The notes under the pieces were generated by a model. The model saw nothing but the letters and a program-made list of their open reading frames with translations, was not told the DNA's origin and made no database searches. Below, in pieces: positions 23,693-35,935 of a stretch of DNA of 64,000 bases. The position numbers and the translations under genes were made by a program. Each line of letters opens with the position of its first letter. Positions within the stretch are counted from its first letter, which is position 1. Origin of the DNA: Stictocephala bisonia (Eukaryota; Arthropoda; Insecta; Hemiptera; Membracidae); assembly GCA_035578905.1 (NCBI GenBank), contig JAQJVL010000259.1, forward strand, positions 346,556 through 410,555, given 5' to 3'.

Positions 23693-24329
23693 TTATTGAA
23701 ATTCATTTTACTAGAAGACATTAAATTCGTTAGTGAAATGAAATAAAAATTGGATTGACTATACAAAACGAGACATTGTATAGATATTGACCCACCACCT
23801 AATTGTAAATAAGATGTGTAGTAAAAAAATTCCATAAAAATAAAATAAAAAAAAGAGTAGTGGTTTTAAAGTGGCTCTTAGTGTTTTATACCCAGCGGAG
23901 TACCTGTGCGAATTGTCCTTGTACAAGACACACTTTAAACTAACAGCCACTATAAAACGGTCTGGTTTTGTCCCTTGTGTTATTTTCCTTTGTTTTAACA
24001 GCTAATTAAACAATTTTTATTTCACTATAATGTTTAATAACACGTGTTTGTTAAAGGTAAATTATGTTATGTACCTATAACATTTAACTACCTATGTAAC
24101 GTAAATATGTTGCATCCCGTTTTGTTTTTATATTTTGTTGTAAATGTAACCACCAATCATTTTTAAACAACAGTAATAAAATATTATACATAAATGGAAT
24201 AAAATAGAATATTGCCCTGTTTTACACTTGTGGCTATGATAGACTTCATTTCGTCTATCAATCACTAAGGGGGTTTTTTAAAATATATTTTAACCAATGT
24301 TAATAGTTTTAAAAGTTAAAGTTAAAGAT
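23693..24329. other. AT-rich non-coding DNA
   Basis: A single GATATTGACCCACCACC (about 23786) looks like a lone core of the 36-bp minisatellite family. Nothing else recognised. Confidence 0.45.
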
Positions 24330-24535
24330 CGTCTTATTTTACCAGACGAAGTTAGGGCTAAGAAGCCTTCCCCTAACATTTAACATGGGGACCAACGGCT
24401 TAACGTGACTTCCGAACCACGGGAGCAGCAGGGCAAAAACTGTTATTGCTATCGGGAATCGAACCCGTACAAACTGCGTGGGAAGACAATGCCTTGGCCC
24501 CTTATCTACGGCCGCTCCTAAGCTTCAATCAATGT
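24330..24535 (-). mobile_element. SINE-2, tRNA-derived
   Basis: On the minus strand the head contains an excellent RNA polymerase III B box, GGTTCGATTCC (24465-24455), in a T-arm-like GGGTTCGATTCCCG context. Upstream lies an A-box-like GGCCAAGGCATT region. The body that follows (GTGGTTCGGAAGTCAC, AAGCCGTTGGTCCCC, GGCTTCTTAGCCC) recurs at 51.8 kb. The sequence cannot fold as a standard tRNA with an acceptor stem, so it is a retroposon head and not a tRNA gene. Confidence 0.8.
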
Positions 24536-25130
24536 TGAACAGTTTTTTACGTTGTCTTAGCAGGGAAGTAAGGCGGTAAACATATACGATATGTTTTTCA
24601 AGATTCATGTTTGAATCGTCTAACAACTTGAATCGTCTAACATAATATGTCTAACAACTTATATTTTTATTCATAAAAAAAAAAAAAAAATAATAATAAA
24701 AATGATTTTATACGGTGGAATGCCATTGCAAAGGGCATTGATACGAAAATGTTGTTGCTGGAAACCTAAGGCTGACTTAATTTTTTAAGGTTTCATTATT
24801 TCATACCTTTTAATACTAAACTACAAATAATTGGAGACCACATGTTAACAGGAAAATCTTAGTAACAATTTGAGGTAAAACAAAAAAGAATTATTAAACT
24901 TATTAGTAACAGTGTTAAGTATTAACTATTTAAAGTTAATATTAACTTATTAGTAAGTTGTGGACAGGTAGACCACGTCCACAACGCGCATTGCTTAGTT
25001 GTTAGGATCTTGTAGAGCCGTTAGCGGTCAATCAAATGTATTCATTGTCGATAACACCTCGCCTAGAATTTTCTGTACAGAGCGCGTTCAAACGGTTGGT
25101 AAGTGTTGTGATATGTCGCAACCGATCCAA
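24536..25130. other. Non-coding DNA with a weak exon-like patch
   Basis: Contains an A-run (24676-24692). The patch at about 24955-25105 is more GC-rich and ends at a good donor-like GTAAGT (25099) just before the 17-bp array. There is no ATG-led frame or homology to support an exon. Confidence 0.3.
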
Positions 25131-25746
25131 GACACACGGAAGGCCAAGACACACGGAAGGCCAAGACACACGGAAGGCCAAGACATACGGAAGGCTAAGA
25201 CACACGGGAGGCCAAGACACACGGAAGACCAAGACACACGGAAAGCCAAGACACACGGAAGGCCAAGACACACAGGAGGCCAAGACACACGGAAGACCAA
25301 GACACATAGAAGGCAAAGACACACGGAAGGCCAAGACACACGGAAGACCAAGAAACACGGGAGGCCAAGACACACGGAAGACCAAGACACACGGAAGGCC
25401 AAGACACACGGAAGGCCAAGACACACGGAAGGCCAAGACACACGGAAGGCCAAGACACACGGAAGGCCAAGACATACGGAAGACCAAGACACACGGGAAG
25501 CCAAGCCACAAGGAAGACCAAGACACACGGAAGGCCATGTCACACGGAAGGCCAAGACACACAGGAGGCCAAGACACACAGAAGACCAAGACACATAGAA
25601 GGCAAAGACACACGGAAGGCCAAGACACACGGAAGACCAAGAAACACGGGAGGCCAAGACACACGGAAGACCAAGACACACGGAAGGCCAAGACACACGG
25701 AAGGCCAAGACACACGGAAGGCCAAGACACACGGAAGGCCAAGACA
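25131..25746. repeat. 17-bp minisatellite, 36 units
   Basis: GACACACGGAAGGCCAA repeated; 25131 to 25743 is 612 bp or exactly 36 periods. Because 17 is not divisible by three and the unit lacks stops in most registers, several overlapping frames of 100-255 codons are open on both strands. These are artefacts. The distinctive ACATAGAAGGCAAAGAC occurs at 25304 and 25593, 289 bp apart (17 units), showing an internal duplication. Confidence 0.97.
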
Positions 25747-27054
25747 AAATTGTTTAATATATCATATAAGTTTAGAATTTTGTGCTTCATTCATCAACGT
25801 TAAAACCATTTATGGTTAGTATATTATATATTTAGATTTCTTTACAAGCAATATGTTAGCCATTTTATTAAAATAAATAATTTCGTACATTTAACAGTCA
25901 TTCTTGTATTTGATGCCGTTACATTATACTTAAAAACCATTGTTGTAAACATATTTTTTACTAAAGTGGTAAGTGGATTTATAAAGATATTTATTTTTAA
26001 AGCTTTTTTGTAGTTGGATAACTGCTTAGAATCGTGTTATAGTTATCATTAGCTAAACTGCTGTCTGTAGAAATGTTTTTTGTAGCTAGTTTTGTGTAGC
26101 TAGTGTGAACAACTTGTCATAACGACCTTAAGGTACTTGAAAGTAGACTTCAGAAAGTCTCTGTTTAATATGAATTAGTGTAGTTTTGATGAGTAAAGTG
26201 ATAAACGTATATAACTGCTTATTTAAAACCTCATAGCAAAGGAAACGTGATAGAATTGAATGTTAGTTTGAAAATGATCATGACATCTGTTACAAAATAA
26301 ATAAAATGGTTACATTTGGATCTAAACACACTAAGAACATTATTTAAATTATTAAAAAATATGTCAATGAGGAATTACTAATAACGTTTCGTTTCAGGCT
26401 ATTTGTTTTATAAAACGGTCCTAAATTAAACACGTAATTATAAAATGAAATTCAAAGTTTTCTTATAATTAACTTTTTACAAGATTGAATATCAAATCTG
26501 TGATTGATTCTATTTTTTTAACAGTGTCAGTACCACTATTGACCATTTCAGGAGCTCCTACCTCACACACAGCTTAAATACCTACACAATATTTTTAATC
26601 AGCTGAATATTTTTATTTGGTCATTTCAATCTGTAATGATTAATCATATTTCCGCATTCATTTTGTGAAAATAGTTATTTGTAATCGATAAATGTTGACA
26701 GATAAAATAAGACCACATTAATTACTGTTCATATATATAATATATTTCAATGAACTGTCACACATAAAAAGATTATCGATGTATTCTGGTTAATTTAAGA
26801 AATGTTAATCAAATATAAATTCAGTTCATATTTTCCAAATGGATAGAAGAGGTATAATGTTTTGTCAAAAATAGTCGGGCGTACTTTCATGGGAGGGTAG
26901 GTGGGTCAACTATCGTCTGTAACACCTCCTGATTTGGCCTCTGTCATAATCGCAAAAAATTTAAATTTTTTGACTAAACAGCCTTAAAACCATTTGCAGA
27001 ACTGAGTTCTCACTAACACATATAACAGCTGTGGTTTATAATGTATTTGCTGGC
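25747..27054. other. AT-rich non-coding DNA
   Basis: No gene found. GGGAGGGTAGGTGGGTCAAC at about 26891 looks like a lone unit of the GACCCACC minisatellite family on the opposite strand. Confidence 0.45.
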
Positions 27055-27290
27055 ATACATACACGTACATTGGCACTGACCCACCTGCCCACCCATACAC
27101 ATACATTGGAACTGATCCACCCGCCCACCCATACACGTACATTGGCACTGATCCACCCGCCCACCCATACACGTACATTGGCACTGACCCACCCATACAC
27201 GTACATTGGCACTGACCCACCCGCCCACCCATACACGTAAATTGGCACTGACCCACCCGCCCACCCATACACGTACATTGGCACTGAGGT
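27055..27290. repeat. 36-bp minisatellite (GACCCACC family)
   Basis: Seven units (ACGTACATTGGCACTGACCC then ACCCGCCCACCCATAC) start at 27063, 27099, 27135, 27171, 27199, 27235 and 27271. The one short step (28 bp) has lost 8 bp. Frames of about 70-120 codons on both strands are incidental. Confidence 0.95.
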
Positions 27291-27349
27291 GGTTGGACAT
27301 ATAGGAATTAAACATATTTTTAAAATTAGTGTTGTATAATTAATGCAAT

Positions 27350-27402
27350 AATATGGTCGATAAACGAGTGTAGTCATTGTTACTAAGTAAGGTTGACTGC
27401 TC
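27350..27402 (-). mobile_element. SINE-1 3' fragment between minisatellite blocks
   Basis: GATAAACGAGTGTAGTCATT then TAAGGTTGACTGCTC match the 3' part of SINE-1. It lies between two arrays of the 36-bp family. Confidence 0.6.
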
Positions 27403-27424
27403 AATTAATTGAACAAGCCATGTA

Positions 27425-28055
27425 TCAATAACAATACGTACAACGGTATTGACCCACCCACCAACCCTTACACATACAGTGGTATTGTAAGGGAGGTTGG
27501 CCCACCTGCCCACTAATGCACGTACAGTGGTATTGCCCACCCACGTGTAAAGGTAACCAATATAAGTGTATGGGTAAATGGGAGGGTCTTAACCAACGTA
27601 TGTGTATGGGTGGGTGGGAGGGTCATGACCAATCTAAGTGTATGGGTGGGTGGAGGGTCTTAACAATCGTATGTGTATGGGTGGGCGGGAGGGTTAAAAC
27701 TGACGTATATGTATGAGTGGGTGGGAGGGTCATAACCAACCGTTTTTGTATGGGTAGGTGGGGGGTTAATAACTACTCTACGTGTATAGGTAGATGGGAG
27801 GGTCGTAACTAACGTGTGTGTATGGATGGGTAGGATCACCCATACACGTTCTCATATCATAACTAATGAACGTATATGGGTGGGTAACCTCTAAAACGTT
27901 CGTTCATGGCTGACTTTTAACGTTCTAAATTTTTACAAGTTGTTGAATACATGCAATACCCATACGCGTACAGTAGTATTGCCATCCCACCCGCCCGTCC
28001 GTACATATACGGTGGTGTTAACCCACTTGCCTAACCATGCATGTACGGTAGTATT
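27425..28055. repeat. 36-bp minisatellite with inverted blocks
   Basis: Three blocks of the GACCCACC family. The first reads forward (about 27438-27545). The second reads in reverse complement (about 27560-27885; units such as GTATGTGTATGGGTGGGTGG). The third reads forward again (about 27955-28050). The central block has drifted to GGAGGGTCATGACCAA-type cores. Internal inversion or independent seeding are both possible. Confidence 0.88.
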
Positions 28056-28089
28056 GTAGTTCCGGAGTAAATAAATGAAACTGTGTTCA

Positions 28090-28240
28090 GAATGACAATC
28101 CTTACTGTAGTGAACACAACCGAAGGAGATGTATAACGCAGATCCTGTTACGCATACCAATGGGGGTCCTTTCATGTGTTACATTGTCAAAGTTGGTGCC
28201 TCAACTTCGTTCCTCACAGTCGGACAGAAGATCTACAAAC
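28090..28240. repeat. Dispersed repeat 'family C', copy 1
   Basis: Shares an order of short blocks with 51455-51600 and 57240-57425: a CTTACTGTAGTG-like start, GCAGATCCTGTTACGCATAC, AATGGGGGTCCTTTCATG, then a GTTAC and CAACTTCGTTCC block. No coding frame recognised. It may be part of a longer retroelement or SINE. Confidence 0.5.
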
Positions 28241-28619
28241 TTTCGAACTATAAATAGAACTCCACCCTGCCCATTGTAATGATTGCTCAACATTTCCCAA
28301 CGTTATTAATAGTTTTTTGTATTGATATTTCAAGGAAATTGTTTTCATACCAAATGGTATTAATTTTATTTGATTTATGAAAAATTAAAATTTTAATACA
28401 AATTAATTTAGGGTATATTCAACGTACCATTTAACTCACCCTTAGATATATTGTATTTTTAACCTTTTAAATATTTAATTATTCCTTATGGTAATACTTT
28501 ACTAACATATGTTTAAAATATAGTTTTTCATATAAATTAACAGTGTTTATGTTTAAAATATAAATTAACAATTTTTGCTTGTAAAATCCTTATTTAGTCT
28601 AATACCATCATACATACAA
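28241..28619. other. AT-rich non-coding DNA
   Basis: Nothing recognised apart from a short direct repeat of GTTTAAAATATA (28510 and 28551). Confidence 0.45.
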
Positions 28620-28800
28620 TATAGGGTGTTTCATAAGAAAAACCAAATTTGGCCGCCATATTCGAAAAAGGCGGCTGTTTTTCAAAATTTGAAATATGTA
28701 TATTTAATTGTCTCTGAAAACAAGGCAAGGTTCCCCAGTTACAGTTTTTTGTCAGACTTCTGGTTTGCAAGATCACAATGGTAAAAAGATACCCAGTAGT
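28620..28800. mobile_element. Possible MITE fragment
   Basis: Starts with AGGGTGTTTCATAAGAAA, resembling the CAGGGTGTCCCAAAAG terminus at 38559, and contains a foldback around GGCCGCC and GGCGGC (28651-28677). No second terminus was found, so the assignment is weak. Confidence 0.3.
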
Positions 28801-28935
28801 ATAATTAATAGCAAATGTAGACACCATTTTTTATAAAAACTCAGAACCTCTATTGTAGATATTCCAGTACATTGAGTACCACAGATAAATGAATTGACTA
28901 ATGAACTGAATCAGTGTGGGATTGCATATAAACTG

Positions 28936-29055
28936 TTTGCAGGCGTGGTGGTTCAGTGGCTGAGGCTTTGGACTGTAGAACACATGATTCAAGGTTCTAA
29001 TCCCACACTGAGTTAACAACCAGTATTTTACTTGTTGTAGACACATGTGAACTGG
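28936..29055 (+). mobile_element. SINE-3, tRNA-derived
   Basis: A-box-like TGGTTCAGTGG (28949-28959) and B-box-like GGTTCTAATCC (28993-29003) in a GGCGTGGTGG context. They are followed by a body (ACTTGTTGTAGACACATGTG) shared with copies at 31.0 and 52.9 kb. There is no tRNA cloverleaf, so it is a SINE head. Confidence 0.75.
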
Positions 29056-29940
29056 CAATTTAAGTTTACAATTATATATGTAAAAGAAAAAAATTGTCTG
29101 TGGAGTTGTAAATAAACTATACAGTTAACAGACAAACAATTTTATAAAAATGGAATAGTAAAAAAACGTTGCTAAACAATCTATTTTTAAATATAATGAA
29201 CGAGCCAAGTATTGCTCATTACAATGAGAGAGGTTGTATAACCAAACAATTCATTCAGCACTGAAATTCATAAAACTTTTAATTTTATTCTTTTTTATTT
29301 AATGTAACTTTTATCCAACTACGTAACTGGCACGTCTGCTGTAATACAACAAATTAAAATGAAGAAAAGCTTGAATTTTAAAATGATTTCCTGAGTAAAA
29401 GTTTCCAAACTACGATTGTATGCTATCAAATACTTGTTTATTTTCTATCATACAACACCATTAAATACTAAACAAATTGTAGCAAATTTAAAAATATATT
29501 TTTCAACTTAATAGTTACGACATTTAGTTACAATAAATATTTAGAGGATCTTGTTCCAAAATCAATGTTTAATATTTATTGTACCTGACCCATGAAATGA
29601 TATCCTTATCTTAAAGACAACTCTATATTGCCAATCTAAGTCTATGGGATATACTAGATTGGATTGTATTGGATATGAGTTATCATAAACAATATAGCCT
29701 TTACACTGTTCAATCAAGGAGATTTATTGAAAAAGAAAGTTCTCTTGTCTTTCAAAGTGATAAGTGCTTTTTTTAAAGTAAAAAGCCAAGTAGAAAAAAA
29801 AACTACATTTTTCTACTTCTAGCTGTGTAAGATTAATTCTTGTAAATTTTCGTTATTGTTTTGAAGGAGGGGTCGATATACTCTTTAACTTTACTGTACC
29901 AATTCCCCATAGATTATTATTTATCTGTGCGGCAAACATT
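29056..29940. other. AT-rich non-coding DNA
   Basis: No gene or element recognised. Confidence 0.5.
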
Positions 29941-30198
<258 letters not shown>

Positions 30199-31004
30199 AA
30201 TGTTTTTTTTTTTTTTTAATTTTCCCGATGCCATTATTCATCTAGAGTTGTAATTTTTTGAAATAGTTTAAAACAGTATTGCATTATACATTAATTCCTT
30301 TTCTCTCTCTTCTTATTAATCATTATTATACTTAAAAATATGCTACAATTATATTTACTATGTTTGAAACTTTTACCTATGAGCAGTTAAAAGCATTTGA
30401 ATAAAAGTTTCAGGATGTGAACATGCACTACCATTAGGCTATCTCAGGTACAGAGTCGTAACATATTAGACCTTAGACCACTGGCTCTCCCAAGTCTTAC
30501 AAACAAGCCAACAAAATATATATGTATAAAATATTTTTGAAGCTACACTGTTAATAGATTTTTTGTCGTATCGCATTAAGTTGTTTCGATAAATATTAAG
30601 TTGTCATTATATGTAGATTGTTGGTACTATCCAGATTATTCATATTGAAGACACGACATAGATTGTGTGTATTTAAAGGTCGATGTGAATGATTATATCA
30701 GTTACACCTGTAAATTAAATTTCTCATAAAAAATGTGGAGCAAAAAAGCTAATTTTGTACTTAAATTCATTATTTCCTATAATTTGATCGTTATAATATT
30801 TACAAAATAATCTGGTGCAGAACACGTTTAAAGGCTAATAAAATTTAATGGCATGACTCATCCTGTAACTCACTGACTGAGGGTCTGGTGAAAAAAATGT
30901 TAAGAATATAGAAACAAAAGCTTTGTACACATAAATGTACTTTAGATGATACTAAAAAAATAAATAATAAAAGTAATAACAGATTCGCTTTATTTTTTTC
31001 TAAC
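30199..31004. other. AT-rich non-coding DNA
   Basis: T-run at 30204-30218. No gene recognised. Confidence 0.5.
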
Positions 31005-31130
31005 GTGGTGGCTTATGCTTCGGAGGTTGGAATCACGATCGGTACTTGACTCGTAGAATAAAGTTTATACAGGCCTACAAGCCTATGTGTACTGGCGAGT
31101 GGTGTTCAAAAACATTAAATTAATATTTGC
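31005..31130 (+). mobile_element. SINE-3, diverged copy
   Basis: Shares AACGTGGTGGCTTATGCTTC and then TCGGTACTTGACTCGTAGAA, AATAAAGTTTATACAGGCCT and TGTACTGGCGAGTG with the 52.9 kb copy. The A-box region is damaged. Confidence 0.7.
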
Positions 31131-31484
31131 TCGTGATTAGCTTGCAAGATATTACATTATAACTGGTTTGTTTACGTTTCACAATGTCAGAGCGAAAGTC
31201 CCCAAATAACTCTTGTCCAGTGAAAGTTGATGAACGAACTGCTCCTAACTTTATGTGTTTATCTTTCAGAAATTGCTGTAATTTGGATTGATTTATACTT
31301 CCACGTAAGGTCTCATATCTTTATTGCTTTTGAACTTTAACAACTACGATGTTTGGTGTGACGTTTTATATAAAAACATCTTTACACTATTACCTAGTGT
31401 TAAAAAAATAAACGTAACAAGACGCCTAATACATGATTGTATCAATTGTAAGCAACTTCATTCCGGAGACCATGCCAAAAATAA
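31131..31484. other. AT-rich non-coding DNA
   Basis: Nothing recognised. Confidence 0.45.
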
Positions 31485-31504
31485 CCTAACCTAACCTAAC
31501 CTAA
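31485..31504. repeat. (CCTAA)4 interstitial telomere-type repeat
   Basis: Four perfect CCTAA units, the complement of the insect telomeric TTAGG. They lie in the middle of ordinary sequence, so this is an interstitial site. Confidence 0.9.
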
Positions 31505-31929
31505 GTCACCACACCAGTAATTACATGCAAATTATGTGTTTAAACGTTGACGAGGTAAAGGGTGATGAGGAATTTATCTGGCGGACTGTCAGACAGTTGA
31601 GAGCTATTCTAACTTTGGATGGTGATTTCTTGAAATGTTCGCATTCAGATTACACTTTCAGAACAATGTAAAAACTTTCTGTAAATTCCACATTTCTTTA
31701 ATTCTTTGGATTCTTTTCTTTTTTAAGCAACACTTTTCTATTAAATCAATAGGTATATGTTAAATATTCGCGTTTACCGGTTTTCAATAAGACAACAATC
31801 TCAACTACTGTGCGTTTGTTTATTAAACAATATTTTAAATAACTACTTGTTTGGCTATTTTATTATTACTTGTTTAGTTATTTACCACCCTCTCTCTCGA
31901 ACATCATGGTTTTAGGGTGAAAGGAGAAC
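31505..31929. other. AT-rich non-coding DNA
   Basis: Nothing recognised. Confidence 0.45.
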
Positions 31930-32450
31930 AATGCAGAAAACGGTGAAGGGAGAAGTATAGAACAGGTTCAATGTATATTCAGATATTTGGGAAGTTGGGT
32001 CACAAGTTAAGTAAAAACAGGAATTGCAGTAAAATGAGGATAATATTACGTAGCCACTGAAAAAAGCTGAGAGTGAAATCACTCTCATAAATATGAAGCA
32101 GCGTGTTACTCTACGAAGCAGAAGTGTGGACACTAAGAAAAAGATGATAATATATAGAGGAGGATGAAACGAGTGAGATAGAAGATAAGGATACTAATGA
32201 GGCAGTATTGAGAAAAGTAGGAGGGGTGAGGCATAGTTCTAGGTATAAAGAGGTAAAAAAATTGGCTACGACATACACTGAAAGAAGAGTGTTTATTGAG
32301 GAAGTTATTGTAGGAATAGAGGAATGAAGAAGAAAGAGAGAAAGAAGATTTTGTTTATAGGATGATATGAAGAATGGAATAGATAATTTACGCGAGGAAG
32401 GCGGCTCAGGACAGACGAATATGCAAAAATATATCACGAAAACCTCGTAG
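31930..32450 (+). pseudogene. Decayed LINE reverse transcriptase, C-terminal part
   Basis: Plus-strand translation, with stops and frameshifts, gives the conserved tail region of a LINE polymerase. YEAEVWTLRKR (about 32115-32147) corresponds to the LYG-ETWTL-K block. TNEAVLRKVGGVRH (about 32194-32235) corresponds to the N-EVL-RVG block. DDMKNGIDNLREEGG (about 32362-32405) corresponds to the W-DDIK block. The upstream stretch looks like a degraded FKYLGS region. Such tails are common in RTE-like and related LINEs; the clade is inference. Minus-strand frames of 73 and 108 codons here are shadows. Confidence 0.72.
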
Positions 32451-32804
32451 TAGGCAGAAATACCAATGACGTTGATGAAATATTTTAAATAAAGACTTTA
32501 GCCTAAAATATTACGATACCTAACTTAACCTCCAAAGTTAAGAAGAAAAACTACTTTCATTTAATATATCGACTTCTTTTCTTTGTAGTTATAAGTGTGG
32601 AAGTCTAGACCGAAACGAACAAACTTTGTTATAATTCAGTAATTATTATAAGAAGCGTTTAGTTCAGACGTATAAAAATATTAAATTATTGCTTTGAAGG
32701 TTATTTTAAAAACAAACTTAACAAAACTGGGAGGGGAAGATGAATGTAAATGGTCAGTTTGAATCAAGGTTCCTATAAAACAGGTTGTCTCATCCTCATG
32801 TGGT

Positions 32805-32840
32805 CTATATAAGCCAAGCTGTGACGTCAGAGGGAGAGTG
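32805..32840 (+). promoter_or_regulatory. Candidate TATA and CRE-like promoter signals
   Basis: CTATATAAG (32805-32813) is followed by TGACGTCAG (about 32822) and a CATTATTACTC initiator-like stretch about 30 bp after the TATA. No exon or ORF follows, so this rests on short motifs only. Confidence 0.15.
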
Positions 32841-34689
32841 CATTATTACTCTGTGCCTCCATCACAACGTGCTGAACAATTAAAACTACATACTAAAACC
32901 CATTACTGTATTGTTCTTAAGAGTATATTAGAATTATATGGATTGTTGGTATTTTAATACTAAATTAAAGCAGCAAATTATCTCTGTTCACGTCTTGATG
33001 AGTTATAATTACTTAGTAAATACTAAATAATATCAATATTAAAATCATTCACTTATGTCAAATAAATAAACAACGCAGGCTGTCATCGAATATGAATATC
33101 AGATGTTTTACATTGTTAAGTTTTGTTTCGTTTACAGCAGTGAAGATAGAAAAAACAGCTGATGTTTCTTTATGACGTAATTCCTACCTGCGTGGTACGG
33201 ATGCGTACTTGTATGAGGCAGCCTCTTGTATTATAAACCTTGAGTGATTTGAAAATTGAAGATAAGAATTCTGAAAGTGTTTACATTACTGAATTGTTTC
33301 TCTTTTATCATTCTCTTATCTAGTCTGATGGTAGTAAATGCTGTAAAAAAATTATTTACCGATTTATTTGTCCATATTTGTAATTGCAGTATGTTGCATT
33401 AATTTTCGTTTTTTGAAATTTTATATGTAATACTTTTTTCAAAAGTTTTGTAATATATATACAAAAAAATTCGACGCTTATAAAATTACAACTTCCTTAT
33501 TTTTAAAACAACTCACAATTTCTGGTTTTTGTAGGTCATTTGTGACACTAGTTTGCTATCAACAAAAATCAGGAACTCTTTATCTACGAGAAAGTTTTCA
33601 TATACTGAATATCAATTGAAACAAATAATTTTGCAAATTCTAGAATTCGTCTTAAATTTACTAAAACACTAAATATATAGTTGTAAAACTAAAGGAGTGT
33701 TTAATCGAATATCATACTTTAGGGTATTTATACAAAATTAATCAATTTTTAAGTATTTTAGATCACTTAAAATCAATCTCTATGACTGCATTCTGAAAAC
33801 AGGAACGACCTTAAATACATTATGAAAACACTTACAGTAAAGTGTTTTGAGGACTCCTTTTATATCTTACAATAGTGCACTTTGAAAGTTTGAAGATTCA
33901 ATGAAGTTGCAGTTGAATGTTATTGCTTTTGAACATTTATAACGTCGAAGATTTCGAAACTATTATTGTTAGAGCACTTAAACATTCAAAACGTTATTTC
34001 TAAAATAATTAATTAACATAAAACTTAACTAGTTATTCCAATTACTATTAATATTTATAAACGAATTTAATAAATTGGCTTACGAGTTTGAATAGTTAAA
34101 CAAATAGAATATATACACTAAAGTATGTATGTCAATGAGTATGTTTGTGCATATTCATTACTACACCATTCCTCCTATAGTTTTGAAATTTAAACAAGTT
34201 ATGTACTTTATCCAAAGGAAGGTTTTAGTCATGTTTTTATTTGCTTCTGACTGTATGTATAGCTCCTCCTCCTAGCTGGTGCAGTTTTAATAGTAATCTT
34301 ACGGAGTTATTTTATTTATTATATTAATAATTTATATAGTATATTTTAATGCAAATATTTATAGCAGTTTAAATTGTGGCTTTCATACTTAAGGGTATTC
34401 ACTAAATATAATTTATTAGATAAAATCAAACGAAAATAACACTTTTGGTGAAAGCTAAGTAATGCTCATTGAAATGTATTTAATTTTGATGAAATCAAAA
34501 CATTACTATTTTTATGTGTTTTCTGTAGTAAAGCTCGGGAAAACAGATCGTAAAGGTAATTTAAAACTCTTACCCACTTTTATTTTTTTTTAAATTAATT
34601 TTATAACTTAATGAGTCAGATCAATTATATTAAAAGTTTCTAGAGGATATAATTAGTACATTTTTAAATTACCAGCAGTATCAAATAAC
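32841..34689. other. AT-rich non-coding DNA
   Basis: About 1.8 kb without gene or repeat that I recognise. Confidence 0.5.
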
Positions 34690-35935
34690 CACTGTACGTA
34701 TAGGGTGGATGGGTGGGCCATCATCACTGTACTTGTAGGGGTGGATGGGTGGATCATCACCACTGTACGTGTAAGGGTCGATGGGTGGGTCATCTCCACT
34801 GTACGTGTAGTGGTAGATGGGTGGATCATCACCACTGTACGTGTAAGGGTCGATGGGTGGATCATCATCACTGTGCTTGTAGGGGTGAATCATCTTCACT
34901 GTACTTTAAAGGGTTGATGATGGATCATCACTGTACGTGAAGGGGTGGATCGGTTCGTTTCCACTATTATACGTGTAGGGGTGGATGGGTTCGTCTACAC
35001 TATTATACGTGTAGGGGTGGATGAGTTCGACTTCACTATTATACGTGTAGGGATAGATGTGTGGATCATCAACAATGTACTTGTAGGGGTGGATGGGTGG
35101 ATCATCACCACTGTACGTGAAGAGGTGAATGGGTTCGTATTCACTATTATACGTGTAGGGGTGGATGGGTGGGTCATCACTACTATACGTGTAGGGATGG
35201 ATGGGTGGGTCATCTCCACTGTACGTGAAGAGGTGAATGGGTTCGTCTTCACTATTATACGTGTAGGGGTGGATGGGTAGGTCATCACTACTATACGTGT
35301 AGGGGTGGATGGGTGGATCATCACCACTGTACGTGAAGAGGTGAATGGGTTCGTCTTCACTATTATACGTGTAGGGGTGGTTGGGTGGGTCATCACTACC
35401 ATAAGCGTAGGGGTGGTTGGGTGGGTCATCTCCACTGTACGTGTAGGGGTGGATGGGTGGATCATCACCACTGTACGTGTAAGGGTCGATGGGTGGATCA
35501 TCATCACTGTACTTGTAGGAGTGAGTGGGTGGATCATCTTCACTGTTCTTGTAGGGGTGGATGGTGGATCACCACTGTACGTGAAGGAATGGATCGGTTG
35601 ATTTCCACTATTATTCGTGTAGTGGTTGATGGGTTCGTCTTCACTATTATACGTGTAAGGATAGATGTGTGGATTATTATCAATGTACTTGTAGGGGTGG
35701 ATGGTTGGATCATCATCTCTGTACGTGTAGGGGTGGATGGGTAAGTCATCACCACTATACGTGAAGGGGTGGATGGGTTCGTCTTCACTATTATACGTGT
35801 AGGGGTGGATGGGTCGGTCATCACTATTATACGTGTATGGGTTGGGTGGGTGGGTCATAACTACGATACGTGTAGGGGTGAGAGGGTGGGTCATCACTAA
35901 TATACATGTAGGGGTGGGTGGGTGGGGTAAAACCC
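34690..35935. repeat. 36-bp minisatellite (GACCCACC family), about 34 units
   Basis: Units such as CACTGTACGTGTAGGGGTGG followed by ATGGGTGGATCATCAC. In the reverse sense this is the ACGTACAGTGG...GACCCACC family. Sub-types include GGTTCGTCTTCACTATTATA units and shortened units. A marker (GATCGGTT) recurs at 34948 and 35592, 644 bp apart, with similar neighbours, so there is a long higher-order duplication. A minus-strand frame of 315 codons is open because the unit is 12 codons. I do not regard it as a gene. Confidence 0.95.

Noticed and set aside
24430..24535. A tRNA gene on the minus strand
   Set aside because: The B box and T-arm are good, but there is no matching acceptor stem or anticodon arm, and the following body recurs at 51.8 kb, so it is a SINE head.
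24999..25803. Frames of up to 255 codons, Arg/Lys/Gly-rich and Cys/Leu-rich
   Set aside because: A 17-bp unit with few stops opens overlapping frames in both directions; the translations only repeat the unit.
31485..31504. A chromosome end
   Set aside because: Only four TTAGG-type units, with unique sequence on both sides.
31912..32437. Minus-strand frames of 73 and 108 codons
   Set aside because: They are shadows of a plus-strand LINE remnant with a recognisable motif order.
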